Assembly: GCF_022138605.1 (NCBI RefSeq)
Contig: NZ_JACBFS010000010.1
Coordinates: 18,413 to 82,412 of the forward strand
Reading direction: 5' to 3'
DNA from: Xanthobacter sp. NM-25
GTDB taxonomy: Bacteria > Pseudomonadota > Alphaproteobacteria > Rhizobiales > Xanthobacteraceae
Length of the DNA: 64,000 nucleotides
Part shown: positions 8,586-17,444 of the stretch, piece by piece
Numbering within the stretch: the stretch's first letter is position 1
Layout of the letters: every line of letters begins with the position of its first letter
The notes under the pieces: model-generated
Told to the model about the DNA's origin: nothing
Seen by the model: only the letters and a program-made list of their open reading frames with translations
Databases searched by the model: none
Program-made: the position numbers and the translations under genes

Positions 8586-8861
8586 ATGCGTGGGCAACGC
8601 GCCCTGTCGTGCACTTCCAAGCACTTGCCGGCGTATGTGGCGCCGGAGCTGCGGGCCGTCGTGCCAACCTTTAACGAGCAGGAGAGCGTGGAAACGCTCT
8701 CCTACGAACTCGACGCGGTGTTGGAGGACTTGGTTTGGGAAGTGAGCTTCGTCGATAACCGCCCCCTTGACGGACCAATACGAGCAGCCCTCGCGAGGTC
8801 GCGCGAGACGCGAGTGAACTGTATTTACAACATACGATATATATTCAGAACGGCAGAATGA
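8586..8861 (+). pseudogene. Decayed N-terminal fragment of a family-2 glycosyltransferase
   Basis: Within this frame, 'VVPTFNEQESVETL' and 'WEVSFVDN' correspond to the start of GT-A glycosyltransferases (usually 'VVPTFNERENV...WEVIFVDDDSPDGT'). The DDDSPDGT segment is already damaged (reads 'DNRPLDGP'), and 'LARSRETRVNCI' resembles the following helix. Similarity stops at about 8840, where the sequence becomes strongly AT-rich. The remaining ~200+ residues of a normal enzyme are missing, so this is a remnant, probably cut by an insertion or deletion. Confidence 0.6.
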
Positions 8862-9101
8862 TCGTCGATCCGCCACATTCAATTATTTTCACAATCAATC
8901 TGAATAACGATATCGCTCACGAGCATTCGTCATAATGTAACGGCAGATCCACTATTTAATAACATTTTAATTTATATTTTTTAAAATCCATCTCACCAGA
9001 AAAATAAGAATTTATATAAAATTATGAAAATAAATATGATGCGACACTTACTTGTATTTGAGATGTGAAATATATACGGAAAAATATGAGGTCTCAAGAG
9101 C
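8862..9101. other. AT-rich intergenic segment upstream of the metal ATPase
   Basis: The base composition falls sharply compared with the surrounding GC-rich DNA, with many A/T runs. It must contain the promoter of the ATPase gene, but I cannot fix a -35/-10 pair. Together with the AT-rich 11610-11728 it frames the ATPase gene, which points to acquisition from a lower-GC source or to a silenced (H-NS/MucR-type) region. Confidence 0.6.
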
Positions 9102-11609
9102 ATGACTGAAAAGCTTCGATTGGACATTCCGATCCTGCTGCCGAAGGTGCGCGATGCTGCCGACGCCTGTGTGGCCCGGCTGATTTCCGAGCTGCAGGGA
9201 CGCGAGGGCATTGCGTATGTGCATGTCGCTGCCGGAGAACCGGCCCAGCTTTGCGTTCACTACGACGCGGCGGTCATAGCTTTGTCCCGCATTCGGGAAT
9301 TGGCCGAAGGTGCCGGAGCGCGCCTTACCGCACGGTTCGGCCACGCGAGCTGGCAGGTGGACGGGATTACCCACGAACGGCGCGCGCGCACCGTTGCCGA
9401 AAGCCTGCGCAGGCTGCCCGGCGTGCTGGAAGTGGAAGCGAGCGCTTCCGGCGTCGTGCGTATTGAATTCGACCGCGAGACGGCAACAGAGGATGAGATC
9501 AGAAAAGCCCTCGCTGAAATGGAAGTCACCGTAGTGGGAGACCCTGCCGCGGGGAGCCAGCATGCAAAGCTGGATTCCCGCCCTGACCACGAACACGGTG
9601 CAGGCAGTCATGAGCATGCCAACGCTAAGCATGGGGACGCAGAGGCTGAGCATGACCATGCTCATGGCGGCTTTCTCGGGCCCAATACAGAGTTGATCTT
9701 TTCCCTGGCCTGCGGCGCGCTGCTGGCGATCGGTGTTGCCATCGCAAACCTGATTACCGCTGCTCCGGGCTGGCTTCCCGACGCCTGTTTCATCGCAGCA
9801 TACGTCTTCGGCGGCTTCTACACGGTGCGGGAGGCTGTGGACAACCTGCGCCTGCGCAAGTTCGAGATCGATTCCCTCATGCTCGTGGCAGCCGCAGGCG
9901 CGGCGTCGCTCGGGGCATTTGCTGAAGGTGCGCTGCTGCTCTTCCTGTTCAGTCTCGGCCATGCGCTGGAGCATTATGCCATGGGCCGCGCGAAGCAGGC
10001 CATCGCTGCGCTGGCGGAACTTGCGCCGCGAACCGCAATCGTCCGGCGCGATGGGGGAAGCATCGAACTGCCTGTCGAGGATCTCCTGATCGGCGATGTG
10101 GTGATCGTGCGACCCAACGCGCGGTTGCCAGCGGACGGCTTTGTCGTGACGGGCTCCTCCGCCATCAACCAGGCCCCGGTCACGGGTGAGAGCATTCCCG
10201 TGGACAAGCGCCCGGTAGAGGATGTGGCGGAAGCACGCGAGCGCCCGGATGCTGTTGGGGCCAGCTCGCGCGTCTTCGCTGGAACAATCAACGGCGCGGG
10301 AGCGATTGAGGTAGAGGTCACTCGCCTGTCGGAAGACACGGCGCTCGCCAAGGTCGTGAAAATGGTGAGTGAGGCGGAGACCCAAAAATCCCCGACACAA
10401 CGCTTCACCGAGAAGTTTGAGCGGGTCTTCGTGCCAATAGTCCTGGGACTTGCCGTCCTGCTGCTGTTTGCGTGGGTGGTGGTGGACGAACCCTTCAGTG
10501 CCAGCTTCTACCGTGCGATGGCTGTCCTGGTTGCGGCGAGCCCCTGCGCACTCGCCATTGCCACCCCGAGTGCCGTGCTCTCGGGTGTTGCACGGGCCGC
10601 ACGCGGCGGCGTGCTGGTGAAGGGAGGCGCGCCGTTGGAGAATCTCGGCTCCCTCCAAGCCATCGCTTTCGACAAGACCGGAACATTGACGGAAGGCAGA
10701 CCGCAGATCACCGACGTGATCCCTGCCCCCGGTGTTTCCGTTGAGGACCTACTCATTGTGGCCGTGGCAGTAGAGGCTCTCAGCGACCATCCTCTCGCCG
10801 CTGCCATCGCCCGCGACGGGCGCAAGCGGCTCGAAGGGCGTGACATCGGTGAGGCGAGTGATCTCGAAAACCTGATCGGACGTGGGGTGACCGCGACGTT
10901 CGCTGGCCAGCGCGCATGGATCGGCAAAGCGGAGATGTTCGGGGGCGAAGGCGTGGCACCTCTGAGCCCCGTGATGGCTCAGGCGATTGAGAAGCTAAGG
11001 GAAGAAGGCCGCACCACGATGATCGTGCGGCTTGGAGACCGGGACCTGGGCGCTATCGGCCTGATGGATGCCCTGAGGCCTGAAGCAAAGTTCGCGCTGA
11101 AGCGTCTCCGCAAACTCGGCATGACGCGGATGATCATGATATCCGGCGACCACCAGAAGGTGGCGCAAGCCATCGGCCGGGATGTGGGCGTGGACGAAGC
11201 TTGGGGCGACCTGATGCCCGAAGGCAAGGTCAAGGCCGTCCAGGCGCTGCGAGATGAGGCGAAGGTCGCGATGGTCGGCGACGGAGTGAACGACGCACCG
11301 GCCATGGCCAATGCCACAGTCGGTATCGCAATGGGTGCCGCCGGCTCCGACGTAGCCTTGGAAACAGCAGATGTCGCGCTCATGGCCGATGATCTGAGGC
11401 ACCTGCCTTTTGCGGTCGGGCTCAGCCGCCACACCCGCGCGATCATCCTGCAAAACGTGTTCATCAGCCTCGGCGTTGTGGCCTTGCTGGTTCCCGCAAC
11501 TATTTTCGGCCTGGGCATCGGACCTGCCGTCGCAGCGCACGAAGGCTCCACGCTTGTGGTCGTATTCAATGCCTTGCGCCTGTTGAGATACAGCGATCCA
11601 GGGGACTGA
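9102..11609 (+). CDS. P1B-type heavy-metal translocating ATPase (P1B-4-like)
   Basis: A metal-exporting P-type ATPase of 835 residues. It has an unusual N-terminal region: two HMA-like folds without the CxxC metal site (residues ~1-145), then a His-rich stretch (~160-190, with 'HEHGAGSHEH' and 'EHDHAHGG'). The transmembrane metal site is S480-P481-C482 instead of CPC, and the last helix carries H813-E-G-S-T. SPC plus HEG(G/S)T is the known signature of subgroup P1B-4 (CoaT/PfeT/CtpD type; Co, Fe or Zn). D524-K-T-G-T-L-T is the phosphorylation site, and 'MVGDGVNDAPA' the hinge. A LysR gene follows. Subgroup is well supported; the transported metal is open. Confidence 0.92.
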   Translation: MTEKLRLDIPILLPKVRDAADACVARLISELQGREGIAYVHVAAGEPAQLCVHYDAAVIALSRIRELAEGAGARLTARFGHASWQVDGITHERRARTVAESLRRLPGVLEVEASASGVVRIEFDRETATEDEIRKALAEMEVTVVGDPAAGSQHAKLDSRPDHEHGAGSHEHANAKHGDAEAEHDHAHGGFLGPNTELIFSLACGALLAIGVAIANLITAAPGWLPDACFIAAYVFGGFYTVREAVDNLRLRKFEIDSLMLVAAAGAASLGAFAEGALLLFLFSLGHALEHYAMGRAKQAIAALAELAPRTAIVRRDGGSIELPVEDLLIGDVVIVRPNARLPADGFVVTGSSAINQAPVTGESIPVDKRPVEDVAEARERPDAVGASSRVFAGTINGAGAIEVEVTRLSEDTALAKVVKMVSEAETQKSPTQRFTEKFERVFVPIVLGLAVLLLFAWVVVDEPFSASFYRAMAVLVAASPCALAIATPSAVLSGVARAARGGVLVKGGAPLENLGSLQAIAFDKTGTLTEGRPQITDVIPAPGVSVEDLLIVAVAVEALSDHPLAAAIARDGRKRLEGRDIGEASDLENLIGRGVTATFAGQRAWIGKAEMFGGEGVAPLSPVMAQAIEKLREEGRTTMIVRLGDRDLGAIGLMDALRPEAKFALKRLRKLGMTRMIMISGDHQKVAQAIGRDVGVDEAWGDLMPEGKVKAVQALRDEAKVAMVGDGVNDAPAMANATVGIAMGAAGSDVALETADVALMADDLRHLPFAVGLSRHTRAIILQNVFISLGVVALLVPATIFGLGIGPAVAAHEGSTLVVVFNALRLLRYSDPGD

Positions 11610-11657
11610 ATACGTATATAAAATATTGAAATACTATAATTAACGTGATAAAATTAT

Positions 11658-11670
11658 ACGCGAATCGCGT
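11658..11670. promoter_or_regulatory. Palindrome upstream of the LysR gene
   Basis: A perfect 6+1+6 palindrome (ACGCGA-A-TCGCGT) sits in the otherwise AT-rich gap 11610-11728, 59 bp before the LysR start. It is the only GC-containing dyad in the gap, so it is a candidate operator for autoregulation. The flanking gap holds no other gene. Confidence 0.4.
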
Positions 11671-11728
11671 TGAAAACAGGAATATGTAAAATTATATTAT
11701 ATAGTAATTTTTTGTGGATGTCTGATCA

Positions 11729-12646
11729 ATGAATAATAATCCGCCAAAAACCTCCGGGAGCATGAGACATTTACGTCATTTTATCACCGCTGCAGAGGCA
11801 GGAAGCCTTCGGCGCGCTGCGGAGGTGCTGGGTTTGCAGGAATCGACGGTCAGCCGATCGGTGCGAGACCTGGAGGATCAGCTCGGGGCCTCGTTATTTC
11901 TCCGGCACCCCAGTGGTGTGACTCTTACGTTGGCAGGACAATGCTTTCTTCACCGCGCACGTCAGGCACTTGTGCAACTTCAGAAAGGCTGGGAAGAGGT
12001 CGCGGCAATTGGACGTTCGGAAAACGGGATCTTAAGGATAGGCATTTTCTCAACCCTGGCTTCTGGTTTTATGGGAGATCTGTTTCGCGCGTATGATGTA
12101 CATCATTCAAGCGTACATATCGAATTTGTTGACGCCGAGGCCAATGAACACGCTGCCTCCATTCGGAGCTTTGACATCGACGCGGCATTCGTCATCGGTC
12201 GATTCCAGTGGGCGGAATGCGACTCTCTTCATCTTTGGACCGAGACGGTCTTTATCGCCTTTCCGGAAGGCCATCCATTGACTCGCAATGAAGAGGTCAC
12301 ATGGCAGGATCTCGTTGATGAGAGATTTCTTGTGCGGATCGAAGGTTCAGGGGGCGAGGTGCGGGAATATCTCAGAAGGCGCTTAGCTGTTCTCGGTCGT
12401 CGCCCGCTCATCAATGCACAACGGATAGGCCGCTCCAGCTTGTTGGGACTTGTGGCGTCGGGGCGCGGGGTGGCGCCCGCCACCCAGTCTGAAACCGTGA
12501 TCTCGGTCCCAGGTGTCGTCTACCGTCCTATCGCGGGCGAAACTCTACCCTTCTCGGTGCTCTTCTCGCGACGAAACGACAATCCCGCATTTCGGGCGCT
12601 GCTCAGTCTTGCTCGAAGCATGGCTCAGCACTCGGATCGAAGCTGA
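11729..12646 (+). CDS. LysR-family transcriptional regulator
   Basis: A 305-residue LysR-type regulator. Residues ~12-70 form the winged HTH, with 'AAEAGSLRRAAEVLGLQEST' as the recognition region and 'LFLRHPSGVTLT' as the wing. The remainder is the periplasmic-binding-like effector domain. It lies in the same direction as the ATPase and converges on the trb operon (DUF2274 gene ends 22 bp away). LysR genes are often found at this end of trb-type ICEs, so it may regulate the element rather than the ATPase; the sequence does not decide. Confidence 0.88.
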   Translation: MNNNPPKTSGSMRHLRHFITAAEAGSLRRAAEVLGLQESTVSRSVRDLEDQLGASLFLRHPSGVTLTLAGQCFLHRARQALVQLQKGWEEVAAIGRSENGILRIGIFSTLASGFMGDLFRAYDVHHSSVHIEFVDAEANEHAASIRSFDIDAAFVIGRFQWAECDSLHLWTETVFIAFPEGHPLTRNEEVTWQDLVDERFLVRIEGSGGEVREYLRRRLAVLGRRPLINAQRIGRSSLLGLVASGRGVAPATQSETVISVPGVVYRPIAGETLPFSVLFSRRNDNPAFRALLSLARSMAQHSDRS

Positions 12647-12668
12647 CTGAAATGAAAAACACAATGCT

Positions 12669-12890
12669 TCACCGGGCTGCGCGACGTACTCTCATAAAGC
12701 CGCGGTCCGTCACAATGAAGCGCTCCAGCATGGGCACGATCAGCTTGAGCGGGTCTGCGATTGGGCTTCCTGTCTCTCCGCCCAGCACCCGTGCATAGGC
12801 GACAAGATCGCGATGCAGCTTCGCCGGCAGTTCGACGGTCACCTTCACCGGCTTCTCGTCGAGGATCTCGCTGAGCTTCAGCTTCGGCAT
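12669..12890 (-). CDS. DUF2274 protein, last gene of the trb operon
   Basis: A 73-residue protein started at ATG 12890, 1 bp after the trbI stop. It matches the DUF2274 pattern ('MPKLKLSEILDEKPVKVTVE' at the start, then 'LHRDLVAYARVL'), a small ribbon-helix-helix-like protein regularly encoded directly after trbI in ICE and plasmid mating operons. Its role is unknown; a DNA-binding regulator is plausible. Longer forms of the frame (to 13085) only read through trbI antisense or out-of-frame sequence and are rejected. Confidence 0.8.
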   Translation of the reverse strand: MPKLKLSEILDEKPVKVTVELPAKLHRDLVAYARVLGGETGSPIADPLKLIVPMLERFIVTDRGFMRVRRAAR

Positions 12891-12891
12891 G

Positions 12892-14139
12892 TCAGCCTCC
12901 ATAGGGTTCGAGAACGAGGTCGCGCGTGACGATGACCCGCACCGGATATCCCGGCCGGACGGTGAGCGTCGGTGCGATGTTGAGCTGGCGCTGGACGATC
13001 TGGCGGCCAGTCTGGCTGATGCTGTCGGAAGCTCCCTCGCGTAGAGCGCTAGCGAGGTCGCTATCGCTGCCTGACGTGCCAGCACTCGCCCCGACGCTCA
13101 GGATGGTGGAGAGCGCTGCCGCCTTGAATAGCTCGCCCCAGTGATAGTCGACGCCATCTTCGAGCCCGGCATAGCCCTCAACGTCAGCTCCGGGCTGGCG
13201 CTCCAGCACGATGGAGCGGCCATTGGGGAAGATGAGGCGGTTCCAGACGAGCAGCACCCGGCGCTGTCCGAAACCTACGCCATTGTCGTACTGGCCAATG
13301 ATGCGGGTGCCCTGGGGGATCAGGAGGATCCGGCCGGTCGGGCTGTCATGGACGTTCTCAGTGACCTGGGCGGTGATCTGACCCGGCAGATCGGAGCGGA
13401 TGCCGGTGATCAGCGCTGCGGGAATGACCGCGCCGGCCTGCAGGCTATTGGGCGAGGCCGGAGCCGCGACGCGATCTGGCGACACGGTGCGCCGGTCGAC
13501 TGCCTGGTTAAGGAAGGCGAGCTGCCGCTCCTGGGCCGTTGGTGTCGCCGCTTGCGGACCAAGGCCGAGGGATGCGAGGTCGGGGACAGACGCCGCAGTG
13601 GTCACCGAGGCCGCATCCACCTGTTGCGCCACGACGGTGCTCGCAGGCCGCGAGTTGGTCTGGGCGAACAGCCGTCCCGTCCGCGCCGCCTCGCTTTCCT
13701 GCTGCTGGCGCTGCTCATCGGGACTGAGGGCAGGATTGGGCATGCCTGCCATAGTCGGCATCGGCGGTTGCGCCGCAGTCTGCGCATTGAGGATGGGCCG
13801 GCCGAGGTCGCCGGGCAGCGGCGGCCCCAGCTTCGGGATGCTGGTGTAATCCTTCGGCAAGCCGGCGAGCCCGTCGGGCGTCGCCTTGACGTCGGTGGCG
13901 TAGAGCTCCTGGCCCGGCCCGTGGTCCTTGCGGGCCTGGAGGGCGTAGATCAGCGCGCCGCCGATCCCAAGGCCCGCGACGAGCCCCAACCCGGCCAACA
14001 CCTTGCGGGAAAGGCGGGTCACCCGCGGCGGCTCCGGTCTCAGCCGCATGGCCGCAGCCGCCTCCCCCGCCAGCGGCCGAGCGCCGTCGTCGCCGGTTCG
14101 CCCCGGCCTTTTCTCCTTCCCGGGGTCGATGCCGTTCAT
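12892..14139 (-). CDS. trbI: TrbI/VirB10-like conjugative transfer protein
   Basis: A 415-residue inner-membrane-anchored protein of the type IV secretion (T4SS) core that links the inner and outer membrane complexes. There is a cytoplasmic N-terminus, one TM helix near residues 55-72 ('VLAGLGLVAGLGIGGALIYA'), a Pro-rich linker, and the C-terminal VirB10 beta-barrel domain with 'IPQGTRIIGQYDN' and 'FPNGRSIVLE'. The start ATG 14139 overlaps the trbG stop by 4 bp (ATGA). Length is normal for trb-type systems. Confidence 0.93.
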   Translation of the reverse strand: MNGIDPGKEKRPGRTGDDGARPLAGEAAAAMRLRPEPPRVTRLSRKVLAGLGLVAGLGIGGALIYALQARKDHGPGQELYATDVKATPDGLAGLPKDYTSIPKLGPPLPGDLGRPILNAQTAAQPPMPTMAGMPNPALSPDEQRQQQESEAARTGRLFAQTNSRPASTVVAQQVDAASVTTAASVPDLASLGLGPQAATPTAQERQLAFLNQAVDRRTVSPDRVAAPASPNSLQAGAVIPAALITGIRSDLPGQITAQVTENVHDSPTGRILLIPQGTRIIGQYDNGVGFGQRRVLLVWNRLIFPNGRSIVLERQPGADVEGYAGLEDGVDYHWGELFKAAALSTILSVGASAGTSGSDSDLASALREGASDSISQTGRQIVQRQLNIAPTLTVRPGYPVRVIVTRDLVLEPYGG

Positions 14140-15188
14140 AGGACAGGTCTCCCGTCGGTGCGGGAGATGCGCACACGCTTCTGGTCCTTGTCGGCGCCAA
14201 AGCGCAGCTCGGCTGCGGCGAAGAGGCGATCGACGATCATGTAGGTGCCGCGCACGCGATAGTTCACGAGCTCGGAGGTGTCGCCCTCGGGGCCCACCAC
14301 GAAGAGCGGCGGCATCTCGCCCTGGCCGATGCCGCGCGGAAACTCGATGAACACCTGCTGGCCGTCGTCGAAGGCCCGCAGCGGCCGCCACGGCGCCCGG
14401 TCGCCCGAGACCTCGTAGCGGAAGTTCACCCGCGTGAGGTCGATGCCGGTGGCGGCGGGCTGTACCGCCTGGGCCTCGGCATTCTGACGCCGCAGGGCGA
14501 TGAGCTGGTCCTGGGGATATTGCCAGGAGACCGAGGCCATGTAGGTCTTCTCGGTGGAGCGCAGCTCCATGTGATAGGTGCGCAGATTGGTGTTGATGAC
14601 GAGGTTGGTGGTGAGGTCGGGCCGCGTCGGCTTCACCAGGATATGGACCTGCTTGGCAGCCCCTGCTCCGCTCTCAGTGTCGCCGATGATCCAGCGCACC
14701 GTATCGCCGGCGGCCACCGGCCCCGAGCCCACCAGTTGCTCACCGGGCTGTAGTGCGATGTCGGTGACCTGCCCAGGCGCGGCATAGACCTGATAGAGGG
14801 CACCCTCCACGAAGGGATAGACCTGCATGGAATTGATGAAGCCATTGCGTACCGGCTGAACGCGGGCGGCCGCATTGGCCTGCTTGACGCGGGCCTGCGG
14901 ATCGGCCGGCTCCGGTTCCGCCTTCCCGTCCCTGCCCACCGGCTTCAATTGGCCCGGTAGAGGCAGAGGCTTCGGCAGCTCGACAATACGCACCGGCCCC
15001 GGCGGCTCGGCCTTGAAGACGGCAGGCGGTGCATCGTCATAGGCGATCTCGGGCGGCTTCTCGAAGGTGGCGCAGCCGGCGAGCGCAGACGTGCAAAGCA
15101 GCAGAAGCGGCAAGCCGGACTTACGGAAAGCCGGAAAAGAGAGGCCACGGCGCGCCGGCCTCGCGGATGTACGGATGGCAGGCGTCAT
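14136..15188 (-). CDS. trbG: TrbG/VirB9-like conjugative transfer protein
   Basis: A 350-residue outer-membrane-associated core component of the T4SS. The N-terminus has a lipoprotein signal: basic residues, hydrophobic helix 'LPLLLLCTSALAGC' with the lipobox LAGC, so the mature protein probably starts at that Cys. The VirB9/CagX domain follows, with 'FRYEVSGDRAPWRPLRAFDD' and 'YMIVDRLFAAAELRFG' near the end. Overlaps trbF upstream and trbI downstream by 4 bp each. Confidence 0.93.
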   Translation of the reverse strand: MTPAIRTSARPARRGLSFPAFRKSGLPLLLLCTSALAGCATFEKPPEIAYDDAPPAVFKAEPPGPVRIVELPKPLPLPGQLKPVGRDGKAEPEPADPQARVKQANAAARVQPVRNGFINSMQVYPFVEGALYQVYAAPGQVTDIALQPGEQLVGSGPVAAGDTVRWIIGDTESGAGAAKQVHILVKPTRPDLTTNLVINTNLRTYHMELRSTEKTYMASVSWQYPQDQLIALRRQNAEAQAVQPAATGIDLTRVNFRYEVSGDRAPWRPLRAFDDGQQVFIEFPRGIGQGEMPPLFVVGPEGDTSELVNYRVRGTYMIVDRLFAAAELRFGADKDQKRVRISRTDGRPVL

Positions 15189-15874
15189 TGGGCGAGCTCC
15201 TTCGACCAGTTGATGGCGTTGACGTAGATCCCGAGGGGATTGGCTCGTAGGCGCTCGGCATCCCGCGGCGCCTGCACCACGACGGTGAGGATGGCGCTCC
15301 AGCGGGCGGTGTCGGCGAGGCTGCCGTCCTGGTAACGGCGCTCAGTCCAGGCGATGCGGAAGGACTCCGGCGAGGCGCGGATCACGCTCGAGACCTCCAC
15401 CACCACCTGCTGCTTGCCGACCCGGGCGAAGGGATCGTCGGCGCGGGCGTAATCGTTGAGGGCGATGGCGCCGGCCTGGGTCGTGTAGGCGTAAGCCCTC
15501 AGCCAGTTCTGCCGCACGATGACAGGATCGGCGGAGATACCGCGCACCTCCTCGATGAAGCGGGCGAGGTGGAAGGCGATCTGGGGATCGGACGGGCGGA
15601 AGTCCGCGGCGGCGGGCGCCACGGCTTGCGCCTGTCCGAGCTTGTCCACCTGCACGACCCACGGCACCACCGAGCCGCTCAGGGCCTGCCAGGCCAAGGC
15701 GCCAGAGAGGCCGGCCGAGAGGGCAAGGCAGCCGAAGGCCATGAGGCGCCAGTTCTTCGCCTGGACCCGGGCGGAACCGATGCGATTGTCCCAGACCTGA
15801 GCCGCGCGCTGATAGGGCGTCTCGGGCTCGGGTGCGCGGCCGTAATGAACCGCAGGTCGCTTGAACGGGGTCAT
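15185..15874 (-). CDS. trbF: TrbF/VirB8-like conjugative transfer protein
   Basis: A 229-residue bitopic inner membrane protein of the T4SS inner complex. It has a short cytoplasmic N-terminus, one TM helix at residues ~43-65 ('LMAFGCLALSAGLSGALAW') and a periplasmic VirB8 domain ('YQDGSLADTARWSAILTVVV', 'NPLGIYVNAINWSKEL'). Start overlaps the trbL stop by 4 bp. Length and order are as expected. Confidence 0.93.
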   Translation of the reverse strand: MTPFKRPAVHYGRAPEPETPYQRAAQVWDNRIGSARVQAKNWRLMAFGCLALSAGLSGALAWQALSGSVVPWVVQVDKLGQAQAVAPAAADFRPSDPQIAFHLARFIEEVRGISADPVIVRQNWLRAYAYTTQAGAIALNDYARADDPFARVGKQQVVVEVSSVIRASPESFRIAWTERRYQDGSLADTARWSAILTVVVQAPRDAERLRANPLGIYVNAINWSKELAQ

Positions 15875-17178
15875 GGACGATCGCTTTCAGAGAGGGAGAT
15901 GGACGATCCGCCGCCATGGCTGTCGCCGGACCGCACCGCATGAGTGGCGGCCTGGACCCCATGGGACATCTGCTGGGAGCGCCGCATGTGCCGGGCCCAA
16001 TCGGGGGCATCACTGGTGGAGGTGGCGGTCGGAGCAGGAGCGCTCGACGGCGCGGAACTCGGGCCGGCGGCGGCGGATGCCGTCTCGCCAGCTGCGTCAG
16101 CGGAGCGCCTCAGGGGAGATGTCGCTGCCGCACCGGCCGCCCTCGCCATGCCGCCAAGGCCACCTGCGACACCGGAAAGACCCGACTGGCCAGCAGCGCC
16201 GGCGCCGTACGCGGATGCCGCACTTCCAGCGAGACCCGCCCCCGCTTGTGCGGCGGCAGCGGTCGCGGAGAGTGCCGCGCCAGCCCCGCGAGCGGCGAGG
16301 CCCGCGGCACCGAGGCCTGCGAGCGCGACACCACCCGCGGCAAGCCCGGCCCCCACGGCAGCGCCGGCCCCGAGCTGGGGCGCGCCCGTGATCAGTCCCG
16401 TCGCGATTCCGGGACCGAAGATGCCGAGGCCCAAGAGCGCCAGCGCGGCCAGGACAGCGGACAGGGCCTGGCTGATGGTCGGCTGGGCATCGCCATAACT
16501 GGAGGCGAATTGGGAAAACAGCGTTGAGCCAATGCCGACGATGACGGCAAGCACCATCACTTTCACGCCCGAGGCGACGATATTGCCGAGCACCTTCTCG
16601 GCGAGGAAGGCGGTCTTGCCGAAGAAAGCGAAGGGGATGAGCACGAAGCCCACCAGCGTCGTCAGCTTGAACTCGATAAGGGTGACGAAGAGCTGCACCG
16701 CCAGGATGAAGAAGGCGATCAGGATCAGGAGCCAAGAGATCAGCAGCACGGCGATCTGCACGGCATTGACGAAGATCGCCACTGGCCCGGTGAGCTGGCT
16801 TGCCGCATCGAGCAGCGGCTGGCCGGCCGAGAGCCCCACTTCCGCAAGACGCCCCGGCCGCAGGAAGTCCGCCGTGCTGATGGTCGACCCGCCGGCCTTG
16901 AGGCCGAGCCCGGCGAAGCTCTCGAAGGCGATCTGGGCCAGGGAATTGAAGTTGCCGATGATCCAGGCGAAGAAGCCGATGGCGAGGGTCTTCTTGACCA
17001 GCCGGCGCATCACATCCTCGTCGGCACCCCAGGCCCAGAACAGGCCGGCGAGCGTGATGTCGAGGGCGATCAGAATGGAAGAGAGGCCCGTCACGTCTCC
17101 CTTGATCAGGCCGAAGCCGGAATCGATGTAGCTGGTGAAGGTGTTGAGGAAGGTGTCGATGACCCCTACGTCGTTCAT
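15871..17178 (-). CDS. trbL: TrbL/VirB6-like polytopic membrane protein
   Basis: A 435-residue inner membrane channel component of the T4SS. About six hydrophobic segments occur between residues ~25 and 290, followed by an Ala/Gly-rich region and a polar, probably disordered C-terminal tail ('SLSESDRP' end). This layout is typical of TrbL. Overlaps trbK-like and trbF by 4 bp each, consistent with one polycistron. Confidence 0.92.
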   Translation of the reverse strand: MNDVGVIDTFLNTFTSYIDSGFGLIKGDVTGLSSILIALDITLAGLFWAWGADEDVMRRLVKKTLAIGFFAWIIGNFNSLAQIAFESFAGLGLKAGGSTISTADFLRPGRLAEVGLSAGQPLLDAASQLTGPVAIFVNAVQIAVLLISWLLILIAFFILAVQLFVTLIEFKLTTLVGFVLIPFAFFGKTAFLAEKVLGNIVASGVKVMVLAVIVGIGSTLFSQFASSYGDAQPTISQALSAVLAALALLGLGIFGPGIATGLITGAPQLGAGAAVGAGLAAGGVALAGLGAAGLAARGAGAALSATAAAAQAGAGLAGSAASAYGAGAAGQSGLSGVAGGLGGMARAAGAAATSPLRRSADAAGETASAAAGPSSAPSSAPAPTATSTSDAPDWARHMRRSQQMSHGVQAATHAVRSGDSHGGGSSISLSESDRP

Positions 17179-17441
17179 CGGATCACTCCCTCAACGGACT
17201 CGCCGAAGAAGCGGCGGCGGTTCTGCTCCCAGAGCGCGGCGCAGCGCGGATCGATGGGGTCGGCCGTCTCGATCTGGGCGCAGCTCTTGAGATCTACCGA
17301 CGAGACGGGCGCGATCCTCCCTCTTGCGACGACGTTGGGCTCCGGTCGTCGACCTGCGGCGGCAGCGAGCGCAGCCAGCACTGCGCCCACGAGGCCGGCG
17401 ACGATGAGGGTTCGAAGCGCGGTGTCCCGGTCCATGGCCAC
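17175..17441 (-). CDS. trbK: TrbK-like small membrane protein (putative entry exclusion)
   Basis: An 88-residue protein with one N-terminal TM helix ('TLIVAGLVGAVLAALAAAAG') and a short periplasmic tail containing 'SCAQIETADPIDPRCAALWEQ', a pattern seen in the 'TrbK-alt' family located between trbJ and trbL. The two Cys could form a disulfide. In RP4, TrbK is a lipoprotein giving entry exclusion; this form lacks a lipobox, so exclusion function is inferred from position. Confidence 0.75.
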   Translation of the reverse strand: MAMDRDTALRTLIVAGLVGAVLAALAAAAGRRPEPNVVARGRIAPVSSVDLKSCAQIETADPIDPRCAALWEQNRRRFFGESVEGVIR

Positions 17442-17444
17442 GCC

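Noticed and set aside
12893..13085. N-terminal extension of the DUF2274 frame
   Set aside because: Runs out of frame through trbI; family length supports ATG 12890.
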